Below, one piece after another: positions 1-6,175 of a stretch of 6,226 nt of DNA. The translations under genes were made by a program, and so were the position numbers. This stretch comes from an uncultured Acholeplasmataceae bacterium. GTDB lineage: Bacteria; Bacillota_I; Bacilli_A; Acholeplasmatales; Acholeplasmataceae. Location: positions 1 to 6,226 of the forward strand of contig CALKAH010000233.1 of NCBI GenBank assembly GCA_937983315.1, given 5' to 3'. Below the pieces are notes generated by a model. The model was not told the origin of the DNA, ran no database searches, and worked only from the letters and a program-made list of their open reading frames with translations. Position 1 is the first letter of the stretch. Every line of letters starts with the position of its first letter.

Positions 1-1722
1 TATCAAAGCATACGCATATCAGGATTTCCGTATATTACAAATGATATGTTGTTTGAATACTTAACTCAACCATTTACCATCTTGAGTATCCTTCTTTTAA
101 GTATCCTTCTTGCATTTTATATGATGATTGAAATGATTATGTTGTCCTTCATTTTTGAATATGGAAGACGCGAAGTGACACTGGGTATGAAAGATTTATT
201 ATTTGGAGGGGGAAAAAAGGTCATTCAGGTCATTAAACGCTACCATATGCACATCTTTTTTCCAGCATTCTTCTTCTTTATTATCGTTGAATTGTTTCAC
301 GTTGTAGGTATTGCACAAACAGTGAATATCCCTGATGAGTTATCGCGAGTTTTGCGACAAAATCTTTGGATGAGTTATGTGTTTTATGGTCTTCTTCTTG
401 TCTTGTTTATTTTATTTATTGAGACCATTTTCTCGATTAATCTGTTATCCGTTGATGGTATGAAGTGGCGTGATGCACATCAAGAATCAAGACGTATGCT
501 CAAAGGTAAACGTATCAAGATGGCAATCGAGTTTATATTCATCAATGTCATACTCAATCTCATTCTCTATCTTTTTTATGCCATTCTTGTGTTAATTGTA
601 GGATGGGTTGTTTCGGTTCTTAGAGGTGAATTTTATGCCTTGTCTGTTGTTCTTACGGTTTTTTACTCTCTTTATGTCATTGTTGGATTTGTTGCCACCA
701 TCACGCTTATTCCCATCAATTTTGCACTGATGACAGCATGGTATGAAGAAGGTCGCAAAAAAGAAGAAGCTCTTCCATCTTCATCTGTTCTCAGATTGAA
801 AATGAAACCATTTAAGAATGAACGTTATTTTAAACTCGGTTTAATTATGACGATCACAGTCATGTTTATACTTAACTTACAAGCGATTTATCAGGTTGTC
901 AATAACCCTAATCAACTCGAACTTTTCAAGGTGACTGAAATCATTGCCCATCGCGGGCAATCAGTTGATGCTCCAGAAAATACGCTTTCCTCCATCACAT
1001 TGGCACTTGAAACTGGAGTTGATGGCATTGAAATTGATGTTCGTGAAACCAAAGATGGTATTCCTATATTGATGCATGATTCATCCACAAAACGAACAAC
1101 AAATGATTTGCAAACAAGACTTATTAAAAACTTAACATATGATGAGTTACAGGAACTCGATGCAGGATCATGGTTTTCAAGTGCATATGAAGGTGAGAAA
1201 ATACCACGGCTTGAAGATGTTTTAATGCTCGTTCAAGGTCGTAGTCGCTTATTTCTAGAACTCAAAGATCGTTCACTAACCCTTGAACAATCAGTGATTG
1301 ATTTGCTTTTAACCTACGAGATGACGCAAGATACAGTCATTTTATCGTTTAATCGTGATCAACTGAAACGCATTAAACTGTTAAATGAAGAGATTGAAAC
1401 ATTGCTTCTAGTGCAATCATTTTATGGCAACTTAAGAGAGTTAGCAAAAGTGTCTTATGCTGATCACTTTGGGGTGTCAGTGACGTTTTTTGATCAAAAT
1501 CCTGACTTCTTGAAATATGCGAAAGAGTATGAGAAGAAAGTCTATATATGGACAGCTAAAGATGAGGTTGTGATGAAGAGAATGGTTGAGGCTGACGTGG
1601 ATGGTCTCATCACCGATCGACCCGTTCTTGCGACTGAGGTCATCTATTCAAAAAACGCTCCAGAACTTCTTGTTGAAATTCTAAAACGTTTCTTTAAGAC
1701 TTATGAACAAAGGTTCCTATGA
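1..1722 (+). CDS. Membrane-anchored glycerophosphodiester phosphodiesterase, 5'-partial
   Basis: Hydrolyses glycerophosphodiesters (deacylated phospholipids or polyglycerolphosphate) to glycerol-3-phosphate and an alcohol. Numbering from the Met at 46, residues 1-285 form a hydrophobic domain with about six or seven membrane segments (near 10-36, 66-90, 108-135, 158-190, 196-230, 264-282), resembling the GDPD membrane domain family. Residues 298-540 are the catalytic TIM-barrel domain: AHRG (His302, Arg303), E311-N312, the metal-ligand pair in GIEID (Glu329, Asp331), MHD (His344), LFLELK (Glu405), WTA (502-504) and DGLITDRP (519-526). All expected catalytic residues are present. The frame stays open from base 1, and the 15 codons before Met46 read as the usual lead-in to this domain (ISGFPYITNDM). 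No ribosome binding site precedes Met46, so the true start lies upstream of the window. It ends in TGA, six bases before the stop of the convergent permease gene. The family is certain; the exact substrate is not. Confidence 0.93.
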   Translation, partial: YQSIRISGFPYITNDMLFEYLTQPFTILSILLLSILLAFYMMIEMIMLSFIFEYGRREVTLGMKDLLFGGGKKVIQVIKRYHMHIFFPAFFFFIIVELFHVVGIAQTVNIPDELSRVLRQNLWMSYVFYGLLLVLFILFIETIFSINLLSVDGMKWRDAHQESRRMLKGKRIKMAIEFIFINVILNLILYLFYAILVLIVGWVVSVLRGEFYALSVVLTVFYSLYVIVGFVATITLIPINFALMTAWYEEGRKKEEALPSSSVLRLKMKPFKNERYFKLGLIMTITVMFILNLQAIYQVVNNPNQLELFKVTEIIAHRGQSVDAPENTLSSITLALETGVDGIEIDVRETKDGIPILMHDSSTKRTTNDLQTRLIKNLTYDELQELDAGSWFSSAYEGEKIPRLEDVLMLVQGRSRLFLELKDRSLTLEQSVIDLLLTYEMTQDTVILSFNRDQLKRIKLLNEEIETLLLVQSFYGNLRELAKVSYADHFGVSVTFFDQNPDFLKYAKEYEKKVYIWTAKDEVVMKRMVEADVDGLITDRPVLATEVIYSKNAPELLVEILKRFFKTYEQRFL

Positions 1723-1730
1723 GCCTTTTT
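1709..1730 (+). terminator. Short hairpin terminator spanning both convergent stop codons
   Basis: AAAGGTTC (1709-1716) can pair with GAGCCTTT (1721-1728) around a CTAT loop: eight base pairs including one G-U. Five T bases (1726-1730) run from the 3' arm. The hairpin contains the TGA of the phosphodiesterase gene and reaches the TAA of the opposing permease gene. Read on the minus strand the G-U becomes a C-A mismatch and the T-run is interrupted, so it should act mainly on the plus-strand transcript. Its function is inferred from structure only. Confidence 0.45.
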
Positions 1731-2850
1731 ATATAGAAATCAATAGTGTGAGTGTTGTAATGATTGCGATAAAGATGATGCTGATCATTGAGTAAGTGAT
1801 TAGATAAGTCTTGGTTTCGCTTCTATATTCACGCATGATATATTTGAATGTGATTAAACTAGCTAATGAACCGATAATTGTTCCCATTGCTCCGACGTTC
1901 ACACCTTGTAAAAGCGGTTGCCAATAAGCACGATCAGTAAAGGTCGATAGAAGAACAGCAGCTGGGACATTTGAGATAAACTGTGATGTGATGAGTCCCG
2001 TGAAATATACCGATAGTCTCGAGTCAAGTAAATGGCTGATCGCATCTTTAATCCACATCATCTGTCCTAAATTGCCCGTAAAAATAAAGAAAGATGAGAA
2101 TGTAAGGAGTAATGTATAATCCACACGTTTAAAGAGGTGTCTACCATATAACATGCCTAGTAAGATGGTCATCATGAGTGTATATTCTGCAGGTACAATT
2201 CTTAATACAGTAAGAAGTGCATTGATTAAAATGAGCATATAAAGGAAGAATCGTTTCCACTCTACGGTTGGTGCAACGATATTTAACACACAATGATGAT
2301 TTGGGATTTTAATCATGGCAGTGATCGAGATTAAGATAAAACCTGAAATGGTAATCACTGCAGTTGTTGCTAAAAACGCACCGAAAGGAATATCGTAAAA
2401 CGCATAAAGATAAATGTTTTGAGGATCTCCCATTGGTGTCAATGCACTACCCATGTTGGCTGCAATCGTTTGAAGAATGATGATGATCACAGCATATTTT
2501 TCTTGTTTGGTGTGCTTGGTGATAAAGATCGTAAATGGAACAAGGGTAAGCAATACGGCATCATTGGTTAAAAGCATGCCTAGAAAAAAGGTGACTAAAA
2601 TGATGATAAGCCCAATCCATTTAATCGATTTAAACCGGATGACAAGTTTGGTTGCGACAAAATCAAAAAAGTGAGTTTCATAAACTCCTGCAACCGCCAA
2701 CATCAAGGTAAACATGATGATTAAAACTTTGTAATTGATGTAGTTGAAATAGTCTCTTGAAGGTGGAATAAAGAACATGGAGATGACTGCAAAGATGAAT
2801 GCAATCACGAAAACTTTGTCTTTATAGAGATAACGTAACACGGATTTCAT
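1729..2850 (-). CDS. SLC13/CitMHS-type anion permease (ion transporter superfamily)
   Basis: A 373-residue, almost wholly hydrophobic inner-membrane protein with about ten or eleven membrane segments and no signal peptide. Two pseudo-symmetric half motifs identify the ArsB/NhaD/SLC13 (ion transporter) superfamily. The first half has TNDAVLLTLVPF (95-106) and, in a re-entrant region, ANMGSALTPMGDPQN (131-145). The second half has SNVPAAVLLS (293-302) and GVNVGAMGTIIGSLASL (316-332). The TND/SNV pair corresponds to the substrate- and sodium-binding Ser/Thr-Asn motifs of the family, and the GDPQN stretch is typical of citrate/arsenite-type members. Members move di- or tricarboxylates, sulfate, arsenite or similar anions; the sequence does not say which. 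At 373 residues it is at the short end of the family, but both halves are present, so it looks intact. The ATG start is set by a GAGGGGG site five bases upstream. It is divergent from the esterase gene, and no arsR or arsC lies nearby, which weakens an arsenite role. Confidence 0.85.
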   Translation of the reverse strand: MKSVLRYLYKDKVFVIAFIFAVISMFFIPPSRDYFNYINYKVLIIMFTLMLAVAGVYETHFFDFVATKLVIRFKSIKWIGLIIILVTFFLGMLLTNDAVLLTLVPFTIFITKHTKQEKYAVIIIILQTIAANMGSALTPMGDPQNIYLYAFYDIPFGAFLATTAVITISGFILISITAMIKIPNHHCVLNIVAPTVEWKRFFLYMLILINALLTVLRIVPAEYTLMMTILLGMLYGRHLFKRVDYTLLLTFSSFFIFTGNLGQMMWIKDAISHLLDSRLSVYFTGLITSQFISNVPAAVLLSTFTDRAYWQPLLQGVNVGAMGTIIGSLASLITFKYIMREYRSETKTYLITYSMISIIFIAIITTLTLLISI

Positions 2851-2855
2851 AGGTG

Positions 2856-2862
2856 CCCCCTC
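2856..2862 (-). promoter_or_regulatory. Ribosome binding site of the anion permease gene
   Basis: GAGGGGG on the minus strand lies five bases before the ATG at 2850 and fixes that start. A second Shine-Dalgarno-like GAGGTG (2871-2876) lies further upstream, but it falls next to the -10 box and is probably not transcribed. Confidence 0.7.
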
Positions 2863-2876
2863 ATATGATTCACCTC

Positions 2877-2882
2877 ATTATA
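2877..2882 (-). promoter_or_regulatory. -10 box of the anion permease promoter
   Basis: A perfect TATAAT on the minus strand, 26 bases upstream of the permease ATG. At 17 bp spacing the -35 position (2900-2905) is a T-run rather than TTGACA, so the -35 is weak and the promoter may need an activator. The expected start of transcription is near 2870, giving a leader of about 20 bases. The cre-like palindrome at 2903-2912 overlaps the -35 position. Confidence 0.55.
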
Positions 2883-2902
2883 AAACATTTCGAGAAAGAA
2901 AA

Positions 2903-2912
2903 AAAGCGCTTT
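2903..2912. promoter_or_regulatory. cre-like palindromic operator candidate
   Basis: AAAGCGCTTT is a perfect 10-bp palindrome midway between the two divergent -10 boxes. It equals the core of the ideal CcpA catabolite-responsive element (TGAAAGCGCTTTCA) but lacks the outer TG and CA. It covers the -35 region of the permease promoter and would be centred about 54 bases upstream of the esterase transcription start. LacI/GalR-family repressors also use similar cores. Function is inferred from position and sequence only. Confidence 0.35.
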
Positions 2913-2949
2913 AGATGCAATTGTACAAAACGAAAGAAGATGGAAGGAT

Positions 2950-2955
2950 TATAAT
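2950..2955 (+). promoter_or_regulatory. -10 box of the esterase promoter
   Basis: A perfect TATAAT lies 20 bases before the GTG start. No good -35 is seen at 16-18 bp spacing (the region reads CAAAACG). The predicted transcription start (about 2962) falls at the first base of the Shine-Dalgarno sequence, so the leader would be only about 14 bases. Confidence 0.5.
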
Positions 2956-2961
2956 GAAATC

Positions 2962-2969
2962 AAGGAGGG
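2962..2969 (+). promoter_or_regulatory. Ribosome binding site deciding a GTG start
   Basis: AAGGAGGG lies six bases before GTG at 2976. An ATG at 2974-2976 is closer to it by two bases but runs straight into TGA (2977-2979), so the overlapping GTG must be the working start of the esterase. Confidence 0.85.
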
Positions 2970-2975
2970 ATCGAT

Positions 2976-3899
2976 GTGATAAACGAGGATACGTATTTTC
3001 AAGAGCCTGAGCAATTTGATGCATTTTGGCGTCATGCAAAAGATGAACTTCGTGAAATTCCTTTTGCATTTGATGTCTATCACACGAAACAAACACTTGC
3101 GATCGATGAAATTGGGGATTTTAGTTATCGAGGTGCAAAGAAAGAAAAAATTCATGGGTTTTACTTAAGACATAAAGATGGAAAAAAACCAACCATGTTA
3201 ACCTTCCATGGCTATGGTTGGCATAAAGGTAGTCCGGAAGATTACCTAGATTGGTACCAACTTGGTATCAATGTGTTTGCCATCGATATCAGGGGTCAGC
3301 GTGGACAAACCATGGACCGTTTTCCCTATCCTGAGGGTGATCACCGGTTGATGACAAGAGGTTTAGGTTATCCAGAACACTATTATTTAAAGCATGTGTA
3401 TCAAGATGGTCTTCAACTCATTGAACTTGTCAAAACACTTGATTTTGTTGATTCTAAACATATTATCTTACATGGCGGATCACAAGGGGGTGGAATTGTT
3501 CTTGCCCTTGCAGGATTAATGAATGTCGCTTATACATTCGCTGATGTCCCAAGTTATAGTTTCTTGAAAGGGCGTCTTGCAACCAAAAATGGATCGGTTC
3601 GAGAAATTGCAGATTATATCGAAGAAAAAAAACTGAATCGAGATCATATATTAAAGAGTTTAAGTTATTTTGATCTTCTTCATTTTGCTCCTCGTATTAC
3701 GTGTCCCATCTATTGTTCAGTTGGCCTAAAAGATGATATTTGTCCAGCCATCTATTTTATACCAGCCTATGAAAGGGTAAAAACAGATAAACAATTGATT
3801 GAGTATCCTCTTGCAGGTCATGAGGGGGGAAGTGATATCCATCATGTTAAAAAATTAAGCGTTCTTCGTGAATGGCTATCACAACAAAACATCGGATAA
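2976..3899 (+). CDS. Acetyl xylan esterase / cephalosporin C deacetylase family hydrolase
   Basis: A 307-residue alpha/beta hydrolase of the AXE1 (carbohydrate esterase 7) type, which removes acetyl groups from acetylated xylo-oligosaccharides and related small esters, including cephalosporin C. Family marks appear in order: a FDAFW-containing N-terminal segment (14-18), TFHGYGWHKG (76-85), IRGQRGQ (105-111) with the family RGQ motif, the nucleophile elbow HGGSQGG with Ser169, the acid residue Asp253 in GLKDDICP, and His282 in GHEGG. The Ser-Asp-His triad is complete and the length is close to the usual 310-320. There is no signal peptide, which matches the cytoplasmic location usual for this family, acting on imported oligosaccharides. 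The start is GTG with a strong upstream AAGGAGGG. The gene has its own promoter and a hairpin after its stop. It is divergent from an anion permease and precedes rnr. Family is secure; the natural substrate is not shown by the sequence. Confidence 0.9.
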   Translation: MINEDTYFQEPEQFDAFWRHAKDELREIPFAFDVYHTKQTLAIDEIGDFSYRGAKKEKIHGFYLRHKDGKKPTMLTFHGYGWHKGSPEDYLDWYQLGINVFAIDIRGQRGQTMDRFPYPEGDHRLMTRGLGYPEHYYLKHVYQDGLQLIELVKTLDFVDSKHIILHGGSQGGGIVLALAGLMNVAYTFADVPSYSFLKGRLATKNGSVREIADYIEEKKLNRDHILKSLSYFDLLHFAPRITCPIYCSVGLKDDICPAIYFIPAYERVKTDKQLIEYPLAGHEGGSDIHHVKKLSVLREWLSQQNIG

Positions 3900-3906
3900 A
3901 CAATCC

Positions 3907-3934
3907 AAATGGGGCAGGTTAAACCTCCCCATTT
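3907..3934 (+). terminator. Hairpin after the esterase gene, overlapping the rnr promoter
   Basis: AAATGGGG (3907-3914) pairs with CCCCATTT (3927-3934). Inside, after a bulged C, AGGT (3916-3919) pairs with ACCT (3923-3926) around a TAA loop. It begins eight bases after the esterase TAA. The downstream sequence is T/A-rich but not a clean T-run (ATTTATGATATAAT), so termination may be leaky, with some read-through into rnr. Confidence 0.6.
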
Positions 3935-3935
3935 A

Positions 3936-3944
3936 TGATATAAT
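3936..3944 (+). promoter_or_regulatory. Extended -10 promoter of rnr-smpB
   Basis: TGATATAAT combines a TGn extension with a perfect TATAAT (3939-3944). The -35 position falls inside the terminator hairpin and has no TTGACA-like match, which is usual for extended -10 promoters. Transcription is expected to start near 3951, leaving a leader of about 11 bases. Confidence 0.6.
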
Positions 3945-3950
3945 GACATC

Positions 3951-3955
3951 GAGGT
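3951..3955 (+). promoter_or_regulatory. Ribosome binding site of rnr
   Basis: GAGGT lies six bases before the ATG at 3962. An in-frame TGA at 3944-3946, with no start codon between it and 3962, rules out any longer rnr product. Confidence 0.75.
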
Positions 3956-3961
3956 AAAAAC

Positions 3962-6007
3962 ATGAATACAGTCTATTTAACATTCTATGAGCATCAAACA
4001 CGCAAGGTACATAAAGATTTAATTGGAAACATCGACTTAGCGGAATATCCTTATCTTGTCGATGAAGATCCTTACTATGCGTTAAAACCTGACATTTTAA
4101 TCGGTCGTCTTGACCACAAGAAAACATTTGGATTTTTAAGACAAGAACTTGAAGACATCTATCTTGAACAACGTGATTTGTTAGATGCAATGCACGATGA
4201 TATTGTACTCGTCAAAGAAGGCGTTGAACCACGTATTGTTCTTGTTGTTAAACGTGCATTAAAATTGATAGTTGCAACCGTCAAGACAACCAAACGTGGT
4301 CTCTTTTTTGAACCTGATACTTATATTGATCGCAGACTTGAAGTTGAAGGTGGAGATGATCTCGTTTTTGGGCATGTTGTCATGCTCGAGGTTGAATCGA
4401 TTGATCAATTTGCGGTTTATGCCAAAGTCAAAAAGATCATCGGTCATATCAATGATCCTGATATCAACACATTAAAAATTGTTGCTGCCTATGATTGGCC
4501 ACAAACTTTTTCTGATGAAGTCATGCAATCCATTCATGACATTCATATCGATTTTGAAGAAGAGAAAAAAGAGCGTGTTGATTTAACTGATGAATTAATT
4601 ATTACCATAGATGGTAAGGATGCGAAAGATTTAGATGATGCTATCAGCTTGAAATTTGTCAATGGAAACTACGAACTTGGTGTCCATATTGCCGATGTCA
4701 GTCACTATGTCCAAGAGGGTAGTCCATTGGATGAAGAAGCTTACAAACGTTCAACATCATCGTATTTAGCTGATCGTGTGATCCCGATGCTACCCCATAA
4801 GTTATCCAATGACTGGTGTTCACTCAATCCTCATGAAATCAAACTGACATTGTCCTGTTTCATGACATTAAATGAAGAAGGTAAAGTGACAGGTTATGAC
4901 ATCAAAAAATCGTTTATCGAAAGTAAACGACGGATGACATATGACGAAGTCAATCAATTTTTAATTCATAACGTTTCACTAGGTGATCAAGCGATTGAAG
5001 AGATGCTCATTCGCATGAATGAACTTTCTCAAAAACTGAAGGTTATTCGTAAAAAACGTGGTGAAATTGAATTTGAATCGTCTGAATTAGGATTTATCGT
5101 AGATGAAAAGGGACGCGTTCTTGATGTTTATGAACGAAAAACCGATGAAGCCGAAGAACTGATTGAATCGTTTATGTTGATCGCGAATGAAACGATTGCA
5201 TTCCATATGTTTCATGCGAATCTTCCATCGATTTATCGCATTCATGAAGAACCCGATCATATCAAACTCAAACTTGCTTTACAATCTGTTGCAAAGCTAG
5301 GGTTTCCCGTCAATTATCGTCAACTTGGACAACCCAAACCTTTACAGATTTTAACAGAAAACACAGCCAATACACCCTATGAATATGTGGTGCATATGAT
5401 CTTGCTTCGTGCGATGCAAAAAGCGAAATACAGTGAAGCACTATCGATTCACTATGGACTTGGAGCACGCTATTATACGCACTTCACCTCACCGATTCGT
5501 CGGTATCCCGATCTCATGTTACATCGTTTGATTCACCGTTTTGTATTAGGTGAGTCAAAGGATTATAAAAAGGATGCCTATCATTTTGAATCGATCTTAC
5601 CCGAGGTTGCACAGCATACATCGGATCAAGAAAGAAAAGCGATTCAACTTGAACGTGATGTGTCTAAATTAAAATCATGTGAATACATGCAAGATAAGAT
5701 TGGACACACCTATAAAGCTATCATTTCCCAAATGATGCCATCAGGTATGTTTGTCAAACTCTCAAATGGTATCGAAGGCTTTGTTCCACTCAGAGTCTTG
5801 GATGATTATTATATGTATGACGAAGCGAATCTGACGTTTGTTGGTAATCGCGGTAAACGGTATCGCTTGGGAGACACCATTAAGGTCGAACTCCTCGATG
5901 TTGATTTAGCACAGAAAAAGATGGATTTTGGAATCATTGACAAAAAGAACAGCAAGAAGGTTACCCATTATGAAAATTATCGCCCAAAACAAAAAGGCAA
6001 GGCATGA
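3962..6007 (+). CDS. rnr: Ribonuclease R (3'-5' exoribonuclease, RNase II/RNB family)
   Basis: A processive 3'-5' hydrolytic exoribonuclease that degrades structured RNA and, with SmpB-tmRNA, the mRNA released from stalled ribosomes. Domains of the 681-residue protein: a short leader (1-43); cold-shock/OB domain 1 (about 45-90, including AMHDDIVLV); OB domain 2 (about 100-162); the RNB catalytic domain (about 205-530); an S1 RNA-binding domain (about 580-657); and a short basic tail rich in Lys. The active site [13 protein letters not shown] gives the four metal-binding aspartates Asp217, Asp223, Asp225 and Asp226. [10 protein letters not shown] (241-250), [12 protein letters not shown] (267-278) and [17 protein letters not shown] (506-522, Arg513 probably contacting RNA at the active site) are also family marks. 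The S1 insertion DDYYMYDE and RGKRYRLGD favour RNase R over RNase II. It lacks the N-terminal helix-turn-helix of longer relatives (B. subtilis about 780 residues). The start is fixed by an upstream in-frame stop. Its last 38 bases overlap smpB, indicating one operon. Confidence 0.97.
   Translation: MNTVYLTFYEHQTRKVHKDLIGNIDLAEYPYLVDEDPYYALKPDILIGRLDHKKTFGFLRQELEDIYLEQRDLLDAMHDDIVLVKEGVEPRIVLVVKRALKLIVATVKTTKRGLFFEPDTYIDRRLEVEGGDDLVFGHVVMLEVESIDQFAVYAKVKKIIGHINDPDINTLKIVAAYDWPQTFSDEVMQSIHDIHIDFEEEKKERVDLTDELIITIDGKDAKDLDDAISLKFVNGNYELGVHIADVSHYVQEGSPLDEEAYKRSTSSYLADRVIPMLPHKLSNDWCSLNPHEIKLTLSCFMTLNEEGKVTGYDIKKSFIESKRRMTYDEVNQFLIHNVSLGDQAIEEMLIRMNELSQKLKVIRKKRGEIEFESSELGFIVDEKGRVLDVYERKTDEAEELIESFMLIANETIAFHMFHANLPSIYRIHEEPDHIKLKLALQSVAKLGFPVNYRQLGQPKPLQILTENTANTPYEYVVHMILLRAMQKAKYSEALSIHYGLGARYYTHFTSPIRRYPDLMLHRLIHRFVLGESKDYKKDAYHFESILPEVAQHTSDQERKAIQLERDVSKLKSCEYMQDKIGHTYKAIISQMMPSGMFVKLSNGIEGFVPLRVLDDYYMYDEANLTFVGNRGKRYRLGDTIKVELLDVDLAQKKMDFGIIDKKNSKKVTHYENYRPKQKGKA
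5954..5960 (+). promoter_or_regulatory. Ribosome binding site of smpB inside rnr
   Basis: AAGAAGG within the last rnr codons lies nine bases before the ATG at 5970. It supports that start over an in-frame ATG at 5928, which would add 14 residues with no SmpB similarity. Placement inside rnr suggests translational coupling. Confidence 0.6.
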
Positions 6008-6175
6008 TTACTTCATCGAAGAATCATTTGAAGCAGGCATCCAGCTTTTAGGCAGTGAAATTAAATCCATTCGGTTAGGAAAAGTAACCGTCAATGATTC
6101 ATTCGTTTTGATTAAAGAAGGCGAAGCTTTTGTGCATAATTTGCATATCGCCAAATACGAATTTTCTAACCAGTT
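5970..6175 (+). CDS. smpB: SsrA-binding protein SmpB, 3'-partial
   Basis: SmpB is the small OB-fold protein that binds the tRNA-like domain of tmRNA (SsrA) and brings it to ribosomes stalled on broken mRNA. The visible 68 residues carry the conserved N-terminal pattern: [15 protein letters not shown] (4-18), the GSEIKSIR strand (28-35), VNDSFV (41-46) and the [11 protein letters not shown] stretch (55-65). The start is the ATG at 5970, with an AAGAAGG site, overlapping the end of rnr by 38 bases; rnr-smpB is a common order in low-GC Gram-positives, usually followed by ssrA. The protein is normally about 150-160 residues, so more than half is missing. Genomic sequence stops at 6175. The next in-frame codons to the TAG at 6195-6197 come from sequencing adapter, so the residues after Gln68 are not real, and the gene is cut by the contig end rather than being a pseudogene. 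Confidence 0.95.

Noticed and set aside
2477..2674. Small plus-strand open frame of 65 codons
   Set aside because: It lies antisense within the permease gene, has no RBS or family resemblance, and is a shadow of that gene.
2974..2979. ATG as the esterase start
   Set aside because: ATG at 2974 is followed directly by TGA, so no protein can result. The overlapping GTG at 2976 opens the full esterase frame with good RBS spacing.
2911..3155. Two small minus-strand open frames near the divergent region
   Set aside because: They overlap the esterase start and promoter in antisense, have no RBS, and are not recognisable as proteins.
3933..4475. Small open frames on both strands inside the start of rnr
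   Set aside because: They are alternate-frame shadows of rnr, whose protein similarity runs uninterrupted through this region.
5928..5969. Upstream ATG as the smpB start, adding 14 residues
   Set aside because: The extra residues ([14 protein letters not shown]) are rnr codons read in another frame, have no SmpB similarity, and lack an RBS. The ATG at 5970 gives the normal SmpB N-terminus.
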